From positions 372,001 to 436,000 of the forward strand of contig NZ_JACWZZ010000003.1 in the NCBI RefSeq assembly GCF_014698995.1: a DNA stretch of 64,000 bases, in the 5' to 3' direction. This stretch comes from Hymenobacter duratus. Lineage in GTDB: Bacteria; Bacteroidota; Bacteroidia; Cytophagales; Hymenobacteraceae. The notes under the pieces are model-generated. The model was not told the DNA's origin, did no database searches, and saw nothing but the letters and a program-made list of their open reading frames with translations. Below, piece by piece: positions 27,252 to 35,573 of this stretch (positions within the stretch are counted from its first letter, which is position 1; each line of letters starts with the position of its first letter). Made by a program: the position numbers and the translations under genes.

Positions 27252-27809
27252 ATGGCTTTCTGCTCCTTTCTTCTGCCACTGCTGCTGTCATTTCAGACGC
27301 CCGCGCCTTCCCAGACTTCCCCCAAGCCCCAACCCGAAATGATAACGTGGTCGGCTAACCGGCCCTTGGTTTGGGCCGATTTCAAGAGCCGGCCGATGCC
27401 GTCTGAGCACCTGGAGGCCCTCACGGCCGGCAATATTGATGTGCAGGTGGGCTGCACCGACTTCGTGTTTCGCTCTACCGTCAAGGCGGTTTTTCTGCCA
27501 CAGGAATCGTGGGTGCGCGACGCCAAACGGGCCTCGCCGGCGCTGCTGCGCCACGAGCAGCTGCACTTCGACATAACGGAACTGCATGCGCGGATGCTGC
27601 GCCAGAAGCTCACCACAGTGAAGTTCGATTGCCAGAAGCTGAACCCGGCCTTCAACAACTTCACCAAACTGGCCTTCACGGCCTGGCAGCGCGAGGAAGG
27701 CCGCTACGACCAGGAAACGAACCACGGCCTGAACGAAGCCAAGCAGAAGTTCTGGGAAAGCCAGGTACAGCAGCGCATGGCCTTGCTGGAGTCGTTTGCG
27801 TCCAAATAA
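27252..27809 (+). CDS. DUF922 family exported metalloprotease-like protein
   Basis: Protein of 185 aa with a short signal peptide (MAFCSFLLPLLLSFQ). The DUF922 core carries LLRHEQLHFDITE with His101, Glu102 and His105, an HExxH-type zinc site (HEQLH). The WSANRPLVWADFKSRP opening is typical of this family in Bacteroidota. Substrate unknown. The start at 27252 gives the signal peptide; it is unusually close to a promoter element. The csaA-like gene follows after 27 nt. Confidence 0.78.
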   Translation: MAFCSFLLPLLLSFQTPAPSQTSPKPQPEMITWSANRPLVWADFKSRPMPSEHLEALTAGNIDVQVGCTDFVFRSTVKAVFLPQESWVRDAKRASPALLRHEQLHFDITELHARMLRQKLTTVKFDCQKLNPAFNNFTKLAFTAWQREEGRYDQETNHGLNEAKQKFWESQVQQRMALLESFASK

Positions 27810-27836
27810 TAGTCCAGTACACGTCTGATATTTGAT

Positions 27837-28175
27837 ATGGAGCACATTACCTGGGCCGATTTTGAGCGGGTTGATGTACGGGTCGGCACCGTTCTGGAAG
27901 CCCGCGAGTTTCCGGAAGCCCGCCGCCCGGCCTATCAGTTGCTCATCGACTTAGGCCCTGAGCTTGGCCAGAAACGCTCCAGCGCCCAGATTACGCGCCA
28001 CTATCAGCCACACGAGCTGGTGGGCCGGCAAGTGCTGTGCGTGGTCAACTTTCCGCCCAAGCAAATCGGCAAATTCATGTCGGAAGTGCTGGTGACGGGG
28101 GCCGCCGACGCGCACGGCGACATTGTCCTGGCTGCGTTGGCTGGTCCCGTTCCCAACGGCAGCCGGTTGATATAA
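27837..28175 (+). CDS. csaA: tRNA-binding domain protein, CsaA-like
   Basis: Protein of 112 aa made of a single EMAP/Trbp111-type OB fold, with the family start ITWADFERVDVRVGTVLEAREF and the core AQITRHYQPHELVGRQVLCVVNFPPKQIG. CsaA binds tRNA and has chaperone-like activity linked to protein export in Bacillus. Length and motifs are standard. It converges on the DUF4296 gene with only 31 nt between them and no visible hairpin. Confidence 0.9.
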   Translation: MEHITWADFERVDVRVGTVLEAREFPEARRPAYQLLIDLGPELGQKRSSAQITRHYQPHELVGRQVLCVVNFPPKQIGKFMSEVLVTGAADAHGDIVLAALAGPVPNGSRLI

Positions 28176-28206
28176 CCTGTTGCGCACCTCTGCCGGCGCG
28201 GGCTTC

Positions 28207-28578
28207 TCACTTTGCGCCCAGCTGCACCTGCCGCATGGCCAGCGTATCAATCACCACACTGTAAATCTCATCCAGGTCCTTGCCGTGGCTGGCGTAGTAG
28301 CGGTAGCTCTGCTGAAATAATGAGTCGCTGACTTCGCGGCGCCACAGAATAGCCTTTTGCTGCTGCAGGTACAGAGCCCGCGCCGAGTCGGGCGTCAGGC
28401 CGGCGGCTTCTACACGGGCTTCGAGCGTGTGCAGGTCGGCGAGCACGCGCACGAGCTGCTGCCGGGGCATGAGCGGCTGGGGCGGCACCACTTCCTCGGA
28501 AGTCTGGCAGCCAGAAAACAAGCCACTCAGCAGCAGACTGAGTACCAACGGGAAAGCACGAGGTAGCAGGGGTTTCAC
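28207..28578 (-). CDS. DUF4296 family lipoprotein
   Basis: Lipoprotein of 123 aa with GTG start at 28578; lipidated Cys24 follows FSG. The soluble helical part (LVRVLADLHTLEARVEAAG, then YYASHGKDLDEIYSVVIDTL) matches the DUF4296 family common in Bacteroidota. No Met codon suits the signal peptide, which supports GTG. The minus-strand promoter element TACTTTTG at 28583-28590 lies directly before the GTG, so the mRNA is probably leaderless. Function unknown. It is divergent from the DUF58 gene. Confidence 0.75.
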   Translation of the reverse strand: MKPLLPRAFPLVLSLLLSGLFSGCQTSEEVVPPQPLMPRQQLVRVLADLHTLEARVEAAGLTPDSARALYLQQQKAILWRREVSDSLFQQSYRYYASHGKDLDEIYSVVIDTLAMRQVQLGAK

Positions 28579-28582
28579 GATG

Positions 28583-28590
28583 CAAAAGTA
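28583..28590 (-). promoter_or_regulatory. -7 element of the DUF4296 gene
   Basis: The minus strand reads TACTTTTG, ending 4 nt before the GTG start. A TTG lies 23 bp upstream, slightly farther than usual. Confidence 0.4.
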
Positions 28591-28633
28591 AGGGTTCCGT
28601 TTTGTCCCGGCCGCAATAATGCCATGATTCACG

Positions 28634-28641
28634 TAGTTTAG
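28634..28641 (+). promoter_or_regulatory. Near-consensus -7 element of the DUF58 gene
   Basis: TAGTTTAG differs at one position from TAnnTTTG and ends 5 nt before the ATG at 28647. If used, the transcript has almost no leader. Confidence 0.3.
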
Positions 28642-28646
28642 CCATT

Positions 28647-29549
28647 ATGAACGTGCCCACGCCCACTCCGTTTCAACAGCTCGTGCGCAAGCTGCGGCAG
28701 GTAGAAATCCGGATGCTGAAGGCAGTGGACGCGCAGCTGCAGGGCAATTTCCATTCCGTATTCAAGGGCACCGGCCTCGAATTCGACGATGTGCGCCTGT
28801 ACCAGTACGGCGACGAAGTGCGGGCCATTGACTGGGCGGTATCGAGCAAAGGCCACGGCACCTTCATCAAGACTTACAAGGAAGAACGGGAACAGCAGGT
28901 GTTGCTGCTGTTTGATGTGAGTGCCTCCCAGCAGGTGGGGGCCGCTGGCCGCCGTAAGCTGGATATTGGCCGCGAAATATGCGGCATTCTGGCGCTGGCT
29001 GCGGCCCGCCAGGATGCACAGCTGGGCATTCTGGCCTTCTCCGACCAGAAGGAAATGTATTTGGCCGCGGGCAAGGGCATCCGGCACGCTTACTCCCTCA
29101 TCAAACGGCTGTTTGAGCTGACGCCCAAATCCAAACAGACGGGAGTGGCAGCCGGCATCAAACAGGCACTGGGCCTGCTCAAGCGCCGCAGTATCGTGCT
29201 GCTTATCTCCGATTTCATCGACAGCAGCTACGAGCGGGAGCTGACCATGCTGGCCCGTAAGCACGATTTGGTCGTGATTCAACTGCTGGACCAGCGCGAG
29301 CGGGAGTTTCCGCCCTTGGGCATCGTGCCGCTCTACGACCAGGAATCGGGCCGCACCCTCTGGACCAATACTTCCTCGGCGGCGTTTCGGGCCCGCTACC
29401 GCGCTACCTACGAGCAGAACCGCGACCAGATAGGCCAGATCTGCCGGCGCCACCGCACTGAGTACCTTTCCATTGCCACCGACGCCGATTATGAGCCGCA
29501 GCTTATCCGGCTGTTTCGGCGGCGCAACCTTCGTGCGGGCCGTGGATAG
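28647..29549 (+). CDS. DUF58 domain protein of a Bat/MoxR-associated operon
   Basis: Protein of 300 aa without membrane segments. The DUF58 signature lies in the N-terminal third (FKGTGLEFDDVRLYQYGDEVRAIDW, cited in part: DDVRxYxxGDExRxIDW). It is followed by a von Willebrand-like fold with a MIDAS-type DVSAS near 91. Such proteins work with MoxR ATPases and VWA proteins in protein-complex maturation, but no moxR gene lies in this window. The stop overlaps the GTG proposed for the next gene. A second DUF58 gene stands at 44067. Confidence 0.87.
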   Translation: MNVPTPTPFQQLVRKLRQVEIRMLKAVDAQLQGNFHSVFKGTGLEFDDVRLYQYGDEVRAIDWAVSSKGHGTFIKTYKEEREQQVLLLFDVSASQQVGAAGRRKLDIGREICGILALAAARQDAQLGILAFSDQKEMYLAAGKGIRHAYSLIKRLFELTPKSKQTGVAAGIKQALGLLKRRSIVLLISDFIDSSYERELTMLARKHDLVVIQLLDQREREFPPLGIVPLYDQESGRTLWTNTSSAAFRARYRATYEQNRDQIGQICRRHRTEYLSIATDADYEPQLIRLFRRRNLRAGRG

Positions 29550-30528
29550 GACGCCAGTGACAGAAAGCCGGTTTGAGCGGCACCTGGACCAGCCGGGCCG
29601 CAGGCATATCCCAATTTCTCTGAAGCGGGTCCTGCTGCTTTTCGGGCCTTTGCTGCTGCCTTTGCTGGCGGGCGGGCAAGCAACTCCCGACCCGCCGCGG
29701 GGGCGGTTTCTGCGGCCGACTACCCGCGTCGGCGAAATCATTGAGTATGAGCTGAGCTACCGCCACGAGCCGGGCCTGAATGTCATTTTCCCTGATTCGA
29801 CGGCCAATTATGCTCTGTTCGAGTATGTAGGCAAAAAGTACCAGCCCACCCGTACCCGGCAGGGCATCAGTCTCGACCGGACCATTTACCGGCTGCGCAC
29901 CTTCTCGCTGGACTCGGTGCAGCGCCTGCAGCTGCCCGTTACCATCCTGCGAGGCCGCGACACGCTGCTGCTGCCCAGCACGGCCGCGGTAGTAACCCTG
30001 AAGCGCGCCGCGCCGCAGGCTGCAGCGGGTGCGACGCCCGCGCTGCGCCAAAATACGGTGCTGCTGCCCGTAGAGCCGGCCTTCAACTACCCCTACTGGC
30101 TGGCCGGCGCTGCTTTGCTGCTGCTGGTGCTGGGCGGGGCGGCGTTGGCATTTGGGCGGCGCTGGCGGCAACGATACCAACTGTATAAGGTGCGCAAAAA
30201 CCACGTTTATTTCTTGGCGCAGTATGCCCGCCACGTGGAGCGTTTCACGCTCAGCCGCTCCCTCACCAACATGGAGCGCGCCATCACGCTCTGGAAAAAC
30301 TACCTCACCAACCTCGAAAACAATACCATCAGCAGCCTCACCACCCGCGAGATAGTAGCTCACTACCAGAACGATGCCGATGTCCGGCTGGCTCTGCGCC
30401 TTGCTGACCGGGTGATTTATGGCAATCAGTTTTCGGAAGACGATACGGAAACCGACTTGGCGTTTGACCTGCTCCGCAGCTTTGCCGAGCGCCGCTTCGA
30501 GCTGGTGCGGCAGCGGCTTGAGAATTGA
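29542..30528 (+). CDS. BatD-like membrane protein of the DUF58/VWA operon
   Basis: About 328 aa from a GTG at 29542 that overlaps the DUF58 stop, suggesting translational coupling; ATG 29491 is an alternative. A signal peptide-like helix (RVLLLFGPLLLPLLAG) is followed by a periplasmic beta-rich region (about 45-175) and one membrane helix (YWLAGAALLLLVLGGAALAF). The cytoplasmic helical tail has the LTNMERAITLWKNYL segment. The layout resembles BatD-like or DUF4381-type partners of VWA proteins. No enzyme motif is seen. Confidence 0.65.
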   Translation: MDRTPVTESRFERHLDQPGRRHIPISLKRVLLLFGPLLLPLLAGGQATPDPPRGRFLRPTTRVGEIIEYELSYRHEPGLNVIFPDSTANYALFEYVGKKYQPTRTRQGISLDRTIYRLRTFSLDSVQRLQLPVTILRGRDTLLLPSTAAVVTLKRAAPQAAAGATPALRQNTVLLPVEPAFNYPYWLAGAALLLLVLGGAALAFGRRWRQRYQLYKVRKNHVYFLAQYARHVERFTLSRSLTNMERAITLWKNYLTNLENNTISSLTTREIVAHYQNDADVRLALRLADRVIYGNQFSEDDTETDLAFDLLRSFAERRFELVRQRLEN

Positions 30529-30590
30529 GCTTGGCGTACTAAGCACCGTCAGATCGGCTACTTTTACCCCGCTCCTACTTTCCTCTTTGC

Positions 30591-31640
30591 ATGCAGCAAC
30601 TTTGGCAACAGGTTTTTGGCCCGCTCGTGGATAGCCTGCGCTATGCCACGCTGGCCAGCTATGCCTGGGAAAAACCGCGTCTGCTGCTGCTGATTGCGGG
30701 TATTCCGCTGCTGTTTCTGGGGCGCTGGCTGCTGGTCTATCGGCGGCGAAGCAAGCTGGGCGTAGCCTTCGTGCAGGGTGAGGTGCGGCGCGACTGGAGC
30801 GCCTGGCTGCGCTTTTTGCCCGATGTGGTGCTGGCCTTCAGCCTGGCATTTGCCGTAGTGGCCCTGGCCCGCCCGCAGCGCACCGACGAGCGGGTGGTCC
30901 AGACCGGGGAAGGCATTGATGTGCTGCTGGTGCTGGACGTGTCGGGCTCGATGGAGCTGGGCGACCTGCGTCCCAACCGCCTGGAGGCCGCTAAGCGCGT
31001 GGCCCAGGAGTTTGTCGATGGCCGTCAGGGCGACCGGCTCGGCCTCGTGGTATTTGCCGGCGACGCCTATTCGCTGGCCCCGCTCACCACCGACTATGAA
31101 CTGCTGCGGGAAAGCATTGCGGGGCTGAAGCTGGGCATGATTCCGAACGACGGTACGGCCATTGGCACGGCGCTGGGGGTGGCCACCAACCGCCTGCGCA
31201 ACTCCCGCAGCCGCAGCCGCGTGTGCATTCTTCTCTCCGATGGCGAAAACACGGCCGGCAGCCTCGACCCGCTCACGGCCGCCCGCCTGGCCCACGCCTA
31301 CGGCCTCAAAATCTACACCATCGGGCTGGGGCAGGATGGCACCGTGCCGTTTGGCCGCGACGAGCTGGGCCGCACGCGCTACGTAGAAACCCGCCTCGAC
31401 GAAACGACCATGCGCCAGATTGCGGCAGCCGGCGAAGGCCAGTTCTTCCGGGCTACCGACAACGCGGCCCTGCGCCAGATTTTCCAGCGCATCAACCGCT
31501 ACGAGAAATCCGAAATCAAGCAGACCCGCTTCCGTAATACCAAAGACTATTACCGCATTTACCTGTTCTGGAGTGTGGGGCTTTGGCTGCTGTGGCTGGC
31601 TCTCAAAAACACATTCCTTACCAATGCCCTGGAGGATTGA
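30591..31640 (+). CDS. BatA-like VWA domain membrane protein
   Basis: Protein of 349 aa. Two N-terminal membrane helices (about 28-50 and 78-95) precede a VWA domain (about 108-300). Its MIDAS motif is DVSGS, Asp116, Ser118 and Ser120, with the later Thr (NDGTAIG) and Asp (LLSDGENT). A third helix near 320-340 closes the chain. This is the topology of BatA proteins in Bacteroidota, which display metal-dependent adhesion domains in the periplasm. The stop codon lies inside the left arm of the inverted repeat at 31635-31740. Confidence 0.88.
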   Translation: MQQLWQQVFGPLVDSLRYATLASYAWEKPRLLLLIAGIPLLFLGRWLLVYRRRSKLGVAFVQGEVRRDWSAWLRFLPDVVLAFSLAFAVVALARPQRTDERVVQTGEGIDVLLVLDVSGSMELGDLRPNRLEAAKRVAQEFVDGRQGDRLGLVVFAGDAYSLAPLTTDYELLRESIAGLKLGMIPNDGTAIGTALGVATNRLRNSRSRSRVCILLSDGENTAGSLDPLTAARLAHAYGLKIYTIGLGQDGTVPFGRDELGRTRYVETRLDETTMRQIAAAGEGQFFRATDNAALRQIFQRINRYEKSEIKQTRFRNTKDYYRIYLFWSVGLWLLWLALKNTFLTNALED

Positions 31641-31740
31641 TGAGTGGTTGAATTGTTGATTGTTGTTGGCAGCTGTCCGTTATACTTCACCATACAACAA
31701 TCAGCGCCCTGACAATCAACAATTCAACCACTCATCAATC
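31635..31740. repeat. Perfect 29-bp inverted repeat after the VWA gene
   Basis: Arms 31635-31663 and 31712-31740 are exact reverse complements over 29 bases (core GAGTGGTTGAATTGTTGAT) with a 48-bp spacer. The left arm contains the VWA stop codon and the right arm ends 19 bp before yggS. There is no protein gene inside. It could be a dispersed intergenic repeat that also acts as a terminator. The arms are clearly richer in A and T than the flanks. Confidence 0.85.
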
Positions 31741-31759
31741 AACAATCACCACCTGACAG

Positions 31760-32443
31760 ATGTCCATTTCTGATAACCTTCGTTTTTTTCAGCAGCAGCT
31801 TGAGGGCACCAATTGCCGACTCATTACCGTCACGAAAACGCATCCGGTGGAGAAGCTGCAGGAAGCGTACGATGCTGGTGCGCGGCTGTTTGGCGAAAAC
31901 AAGGTGCAGGAAATGGCCGCCAAGCAGCCGGAGCTACCCGCTGATATTGAGTGGCACCTCATCGGGCACCTGCAGACCAACAAGGTCAAGTACATTGCGC
32001 CGTTCGTGCACACGATTCAGAGCGTGGATAGCCTGAAGCTGCTGCTGGAAATAGAAAAGCAGGCCGCCAGGCACAACCGCGTAATCAAGGGGCTGCTGCA
32101 GTTTCATATTGCCGCCGAGGAAACCAAGACTGGCCTCTCGCTGCCCGAGGCTGAGGAAATACTGCAGTCGGAAACGTTCCGCGGCCTGCGCCACGTCCGC
32201 CTGACCGGCGTGATGGGCATTGCCACCAATACGACAGATGAAACCCGTCTGCGTCAGGAATTCGGAGAACTGCGCAGCTACTTCGAGCGGCTGAAGGTGC
32301 GCTATTTCGCTGATGCCGACGACTTCCGCGAAATAAGTATGGGCATGAGCTCTGACTACCGGCTTGCCATTGAGGAAGGCAGCACGCTGATCCGGGTGGG
32401 CAGTGCTATTTTTGGGGCCCGGAACTACCAACCGGCCTCCTGA
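31760..32443 (+). CDS. yggS: YggS/PROSC family PLP-binding protein
   Basis: Protein of 227 aa with the alanine racemase N-terminal TIM-barrel fold. The PLP lysine is Lys26 in LITVTKTHP, and the family motifs FGENKVQE, WHLIGHLQTNK and GMSSDYRLAIEEGSTLIRVG (last one cited at its limit) are intact. It keeps free PLP in balance and has no known catalytic product. Length is standard for the family. It begins just after the 29-bp inverted repeat. Confidence 0.94.
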   Translation: MSISDNLRFFQQQLEGTNCRLITVTKTHPVEKLQEAYDAGARLFGENKVQEMAAKQPELPADIEWHLIGHLQTNKVKYIAPFVHTIQSVDSLKLLLEIEKQAARHNRVIKGLLQFHIAAEETKTGLSLPEAEEILQSETFRGLRHVRLTGVMGIATNTTDETRLRQEFGELRSYFERLKVRYFADADDFREISMGMSSDYRLAIEEGSTLIRVGSAIFGARNYQPAS

Positions 32444-32484
32444 TCATCCGGAACGAACCTGTCGATTCACCTTCTATCAATTCC

Positions 32485-32862
32485 ATGACTGCAAAAATCA
32501 TTCTGCAACTGGCGGCCCTGCTGGGTGCCCTGGGCGTGGCCATCGGCGCGTTTGGTGCGCACGGGCTGCGGCCTATGCTGGAAGCTTCCGGCCGCTTCGA
32601 GACTTTTGAAACCGCTGTACGCTACCAGTTTTACCACGCACTGGCATTGCTGGCGGTGGGGATACTGCTGCAGGTCCGGCCGGAGCTGCGCCTGCTCGGC
32701 ACTACGGCCTGGCTGTGGCTGGGCGGGGTGCTGTTGTTCAGCGGCTCGCTCTACACACTCTGCTTCACAGGCATCACCAAGCTGGGCGCCGTAGCTCCTG
32801 TTGGCGGGCTTCTGTTGATTGCTGGCTGGATCAGCGTGCTACTGGCTGCCCGGCAGCTCTAG
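32485..32862 (+). CDS. DUF423 family small membrane protein
   Basis: Protein of 125 aa with four predicted helices and the family signature GAFGAHGL near residues 22-29 and FYHALALLAVGIL. Homologues (YgdD, TMEM256) are inner membrane proteins of unknown function. It follows yggS after 41 nt on the same strand and is ended by a strong terminator. Confidence 0.9.
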   Translation: MTAKIILQLAALLGALGVAIGAFGAHGLRPMLEASGRFETFETAVRYQFYHALALLAVGILLQVRPELRLLGTTAWLWLGGVLLFSGSLYTLCFTGITKLGAVAPVGGLLLIAGWISVLLAARQL

Positions 32863-32884
32863 CTTTTCGCTGCACCGAGCATGA

Positions 32885-32917
32885 AAAAGGCGACCCACAT
32901 GGTGCGGGTCGCCTTTT
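32885..32917. terminator. Bidirectional terminator between DUF423 and DUF1573 genes
   Basis: Arms AAAAGGCGACCC and GGGTCGCCTTTT with a 9-base loop. It lies between convergent genes and should stop both. Confidence 0.8.
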
Positions 32918-32939
32918 CGCTTTGGGAAACCGAGTTGTC

Positions 32940-33467
32940 TTACGACTTCTTGGCTTTGGCTTTCAGCTTGGTGTCGTCAGCTTTCACTTTCACCTTGTCG
33001 GCACCTACTGTCGATTCTACTTTCTCTACCGTCATGGTAGGCGTGGCGTTGGCTTCTTTTACTTCGCCTACTACCGATACCATCGCATTGCCGCCGGCCG
33101 AATTCGACTCCACGGTCAATACTTTGTTCTGGATGCCCATTTTGCCGGCCGTGTTGAAGTTAGCCGTGATGCTACCGGTTTTGCCGGGCATGATGGGGTC
33201 CTTGGTCCACTCTGGGGTGGTGCAGCCACAGCTAACACCGATATTAGAAATTACCAGCGGCTGGGTGCCAATGTTTTTGAACTTGAACACGTGCTTCACC
33301 ACATCACCTTGCTTGGCGGTGCCGAAGTCGTACTTCATTTCATCAAACTGGATTTGCGGGCCGGCCACTTTCGTCTGCGCGTTGGCAGGCTTTACGGCAG
33401 CCGTTTGAGCCTGAGCGGCAAAGCCAGCGCAAGCCAGCGACAGAGCCAGTACAAGTGCTTTTTTCAT
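32940..33467 (-). CDS. DUF1573 family exported protein
   Basis: Protein of 175 aa with a signal peptide (1-20, ending AAQA). An Ig-like DUF1573 domain covers about 38-125 with the family core FDEMKYDFGTAKQGDVV and VSCGCTTPEW. A Lys/Val-rich tail of about 40 residues follows. DUF1573 proteins are abundant in Bacteroidota, exported and of unknown function. A consensus promoter lies 32 bp upstream, suggesting strong expression. Confidence 0.88.
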   Translation of the reverse strand: MKKALVLALSLACAGFAAQAQTAAVKPANAQTKVAGPQIQFDEMKYDFGTAKQGDVVKHVFKFKNIGTQPLVISNIGVSCGCTTPEWTKDPIMPGKTGSITANFNTAGKMGIQNKVLTVESNSAGGNAMVSVVGEVKEANATPTMTVEKVESTVGADKVKVKADDTKLKAKAKKS

Positions 33468-33498
33468 GAGGGTACTGTGTGAATGGTGTTGGAGAAAA

Positions 33499-33528
33499 CA
33501 AAAATACTCGTTTTGCCGGGTGGCGCAA
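33499..33528 (-). promoter_or_regulatory. Consensus Bacteroidota promoter of the DUF1573 gene
   Basis: On the minus strand TTG (33528-33526) and TATTTTTG (33506-33499) are 19 bp apart, an ideal -33/-7 pair. The leader would be about 25 nt. Confidence 0.7.
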
Positions 33529-33611
33529 GTTGAGTGCCAGTTTTCACCGAACTAGGTGAAGCTGACATGAAGACAAACAGCCCAATTACCTGATTTTGTT
33601 CGCTAAACTAC

Positions 33612-35033
33612 TCATTCCGGGTTTTCTGCCAGCAGCTTAGGATTGAAATTAAGCAAGAATAATTTTTCTGAGGCGCGTGTCACAGCGGTGTAGAGCCAGC
33701 GGGCAAACTCGGAATTCACCATATCCTCCTTCAAAAAGCCGTGGTCGACGAACACAGCCTGCCACTGGCCGCCCTGCGCCTTATGGCACGTGAGGGCGTA
33801 GGCAAACTTCACCTGCAGCGCGTTCAAGAATGGGTCTTTGCGGAGTGCGGCCGTCTTGTCTTTCTTGGTGGTGAGGTGGTCATAGTCCTTGCCCACGGCC
33901 TCATAGAGTTCCTTGCTGCGGTCGGCGGGCAGGGCGGGGCTTTCGGTGTGCAGCGTGTCGAGCAGCAGCTTGATTTCCATGTCCGGTTCGTCGGGGTAGT
34001 CCACGAGGCGCACGCGGGCATCAGCGAAGCGGAAGCCAAACTCCTCGGTTAAGCGGATGATTTTCACCACCTGCACAAAGTCGCCGTTGGCCAAGAAACC
34101 CATTTCCGAATCTTTGGGCAGCCAGAAATAGTTGTTGCGCACCACCATCAGGTAGTCGCCACTCTCAATTTCGTCTTCGGCCTCGAACAGCACCCGCCGG
34201 ATCATCTGGTTGTACTGGTTGGCATTCTTGTTGGATCGGCAGATGATGGTGGTGTTTTCGTGCCCGAAGTTCTTGTAGGCCCAGCGCAGACCATCTTCCA
34301 GCTTGTCGCCGCCCATCTGAAACAGGTCGGGGTAGCCGCGGGTATGAAACAGGATGTTGGGCTTTTCCTCGCGCAGTTCTTCGCGCAGCACGGTGGCGTT
34401 CATCAGAATGCCCGACTGCTCGGCCTGGCGCATCACCTGGCGCAGCTCCACCCCATCCACAGTGGCGCGGAACCGGTGGCGCAATAACTCCGGGTCGAGG
34501 GCGGGGCTGAGCAGCTGGCCCACGGGCGGCAGCTGGGCCGTGTCGCCGATGAGCAGCAGCCGATTCGAGGGCTTCTCGAACACGTAGTTGAGCAGGTCGT
34601 CGAGCAGACCGGTTTCGCCAAACGACTTCTCGTCGGAAATCATCGAGGCTTCATCCACGATGAACAGCGTGTCCTGGGCGCGGTTGGGCTGCCGCTGAAA
34701 CGACAGGCTCTGGCTGGGAGAGCCGCTGGTCTGGCGGTAGATTTTCTTGTGAATGGTGCTGGCTGGCACGCCCGCGTAGCCACTCATCACCTTGGCGGCG
34801 CGGCCCGTTGGAGCCATCAGCACGTATTTGCGGCCCAGCTTGTGCAGCCACTGCACCAGGGCACTTACCACGGTGGTTTTGCCAGTGCCCGCGTAGCCGC
34901 GCAGCACAAACGCCTTGCGGCCCGGCAGTTCATCCTTCAGAAAAACATCCAGCTTCTGAAACAGCGTGGCTTGGTCCTGAGTGGGTTCGTAGGGAAAATA
35001 GTCGCGAACGGAAGGGGTACGGAGGGAGAGCAT
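33612..35033 (-). CDS. RecD-like superfamily 1 DNA helicase (AAA family ATPase)
   Basis: Protein of 473 aa. Walker A is RGYAGTGKTT (45-54), Walker B with motif II is FIVDEASMIS near 125, motif III is LIGDTAQLPPVG, and the C-terminal UvrD_C2-type block is ALTCHKAQGGQW with YTAVTRASEKLFLL. It is shorter than RecD2 and lacks its N-terminal HhH region, as in the many RecD-like helicases of Bacteroidota. A repair or replication-fork role is inferred. Its upstream side is occupied by the DUF559 cassette, 25 bp from the start. Confidence 0.9.
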   Translation of the reverse strand: MLSLRTPSVRDYFPYEPTQDQATLFQKLDVFLKDELPGRKAFVLRGYAGTGKTTVVSALVQWLHKLGRKYVLMAPTGRAAKVMSGYAGVPASTIHKKIYRQTSGSPSQSLSFQRQPNRAQDTLFIVDEASMISDEKSFGETGLLDDLLNYVFEKPSNRLLLIGDTAQLPPVGQLLSPALDPELLRHRFRATVDGVELRQVMRQAEQSGILMNATVLREELREEKPNILFHTRGYPDLFQMGGDKLEDGLRWAYKNFGHENTTIICRSNKNANQYNQMIRRVLFEAEDEIESGDYLMVVRNNYFWLPKDSEMGFLANGDFVQVVKIIRLTEEFGFRFADARVRLVDYPDEPDMEIKLLLDTLHTESPALPADRSKELYEAVGKDYDHLTTKKDKTAALRKDPFLNALQVKFAYALTCHKAQGGQWQAVFVDHGFLKEDMVNSEFARWLYTAVTRASEKLFLLNFNPKLLAENPE

Positions 35034-35058
35034 AAAGGGGGAGGATAAAGCTAGAGCT

Positions 35059-35540
35059 AAGGCTAGCTCCCCTCCTTTTTCAAGGAGGGGTTGGGGGTGG
35101 TTGCGTCGGGAGAACGGAAAGCCTGCCGAATACCTTCAAGCACGAACTCTAGCTGTTCAAACACCATTTTGTTCTCAAAACGCACCACCTGAATGGACAA
35201 ATTTTCCAGAAAAGCAGTACGCGCTACATCTGCTGCTTCACCCGTCACCGTGGAGTGACCTTGGCCATCCAACTCCACTGCCAATCGTTCGGATGGACAA
35301 TAAAAGTCCAAGACGTAGCGGCCAACGCTATGCTGACGACGAAACTTGCGGCCGTAGAGTTGGCTGTTTTGCAACGCCCGCCACAAAGTGGCTTCAGCAG
35401 GTGTGAGGTTGTCACGCAGGGCTTTGCGAGTGAGTTTTAGTTCAGCGCGGTTGTGGCAGGTGGTCTTCATGCTGTTCAAGATAGACGCAACGATTGAACC
35501 ACCCCTAGCCCCTCCTTAAAAAAGGAGGGGAACTAGCCTT
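35059..35540. mobile_element. Candidate DUF559 cassette bounded by 44-bp inverted repeats
   Basis: The left arm (35059-35102) and right arm (35497-35540) are reverse complements at 40 of 44 positions by my count; the four differences are all transitions. Each arm contains its own palindrome, CCCCTCCTT and AAGGAGGGG around an A/T loop. Between them lies only the DUF559 gene, whose final codons and stop are in the left arm. The unit sits exactly between the helicase and thioesterase genes. I see no target-site duplication. Confidence 0.7.
35063..35470 (-). CDS. DUF559 endonuclease-like protein (Vsr/restriction fold)
   Basis: Protein of 135 aa from ATG 35470; another ATG at 35479 is in frame. 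The DUF559 core is complete: LTPAEATLWRAL, YGRKFRRQHSVGRYVLDFYCPSE (cited in part) with the catalytic-type Asp, then LAVELDGQGHS. This is the PD-(D/E)xK-like fold related to very short patch repair nuclease. The last residues NPSLKKEGS and the stop are encoded by the left inverted repeat, so gene and repeat have moved or evolved together. No known pathway is assigned. Confidence 0.85.
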   Translation of the reverse strand: MKTTCHNRAELKLTRKALRDNLTPAEATLWRALQNSQLYGRKFRRQHSVGRYVLDFYCPSERLAVELDGQGHSTVTGEAADVARTAFLENLSIQVVRFENKMVFEQLEFVLEGIRQAFRSPDATTPNPSLKKEGS

Positions 35541-35573
35541 AACCTTTAGCGCTAGTTGGCTGGCTCGCCTCCC

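Noticed and set aside
35059..35102. Palindrome considered as a CRISPR repeat
   Set aside because: Only two copies in inverted orientation with a gene between them and no regular spacers.
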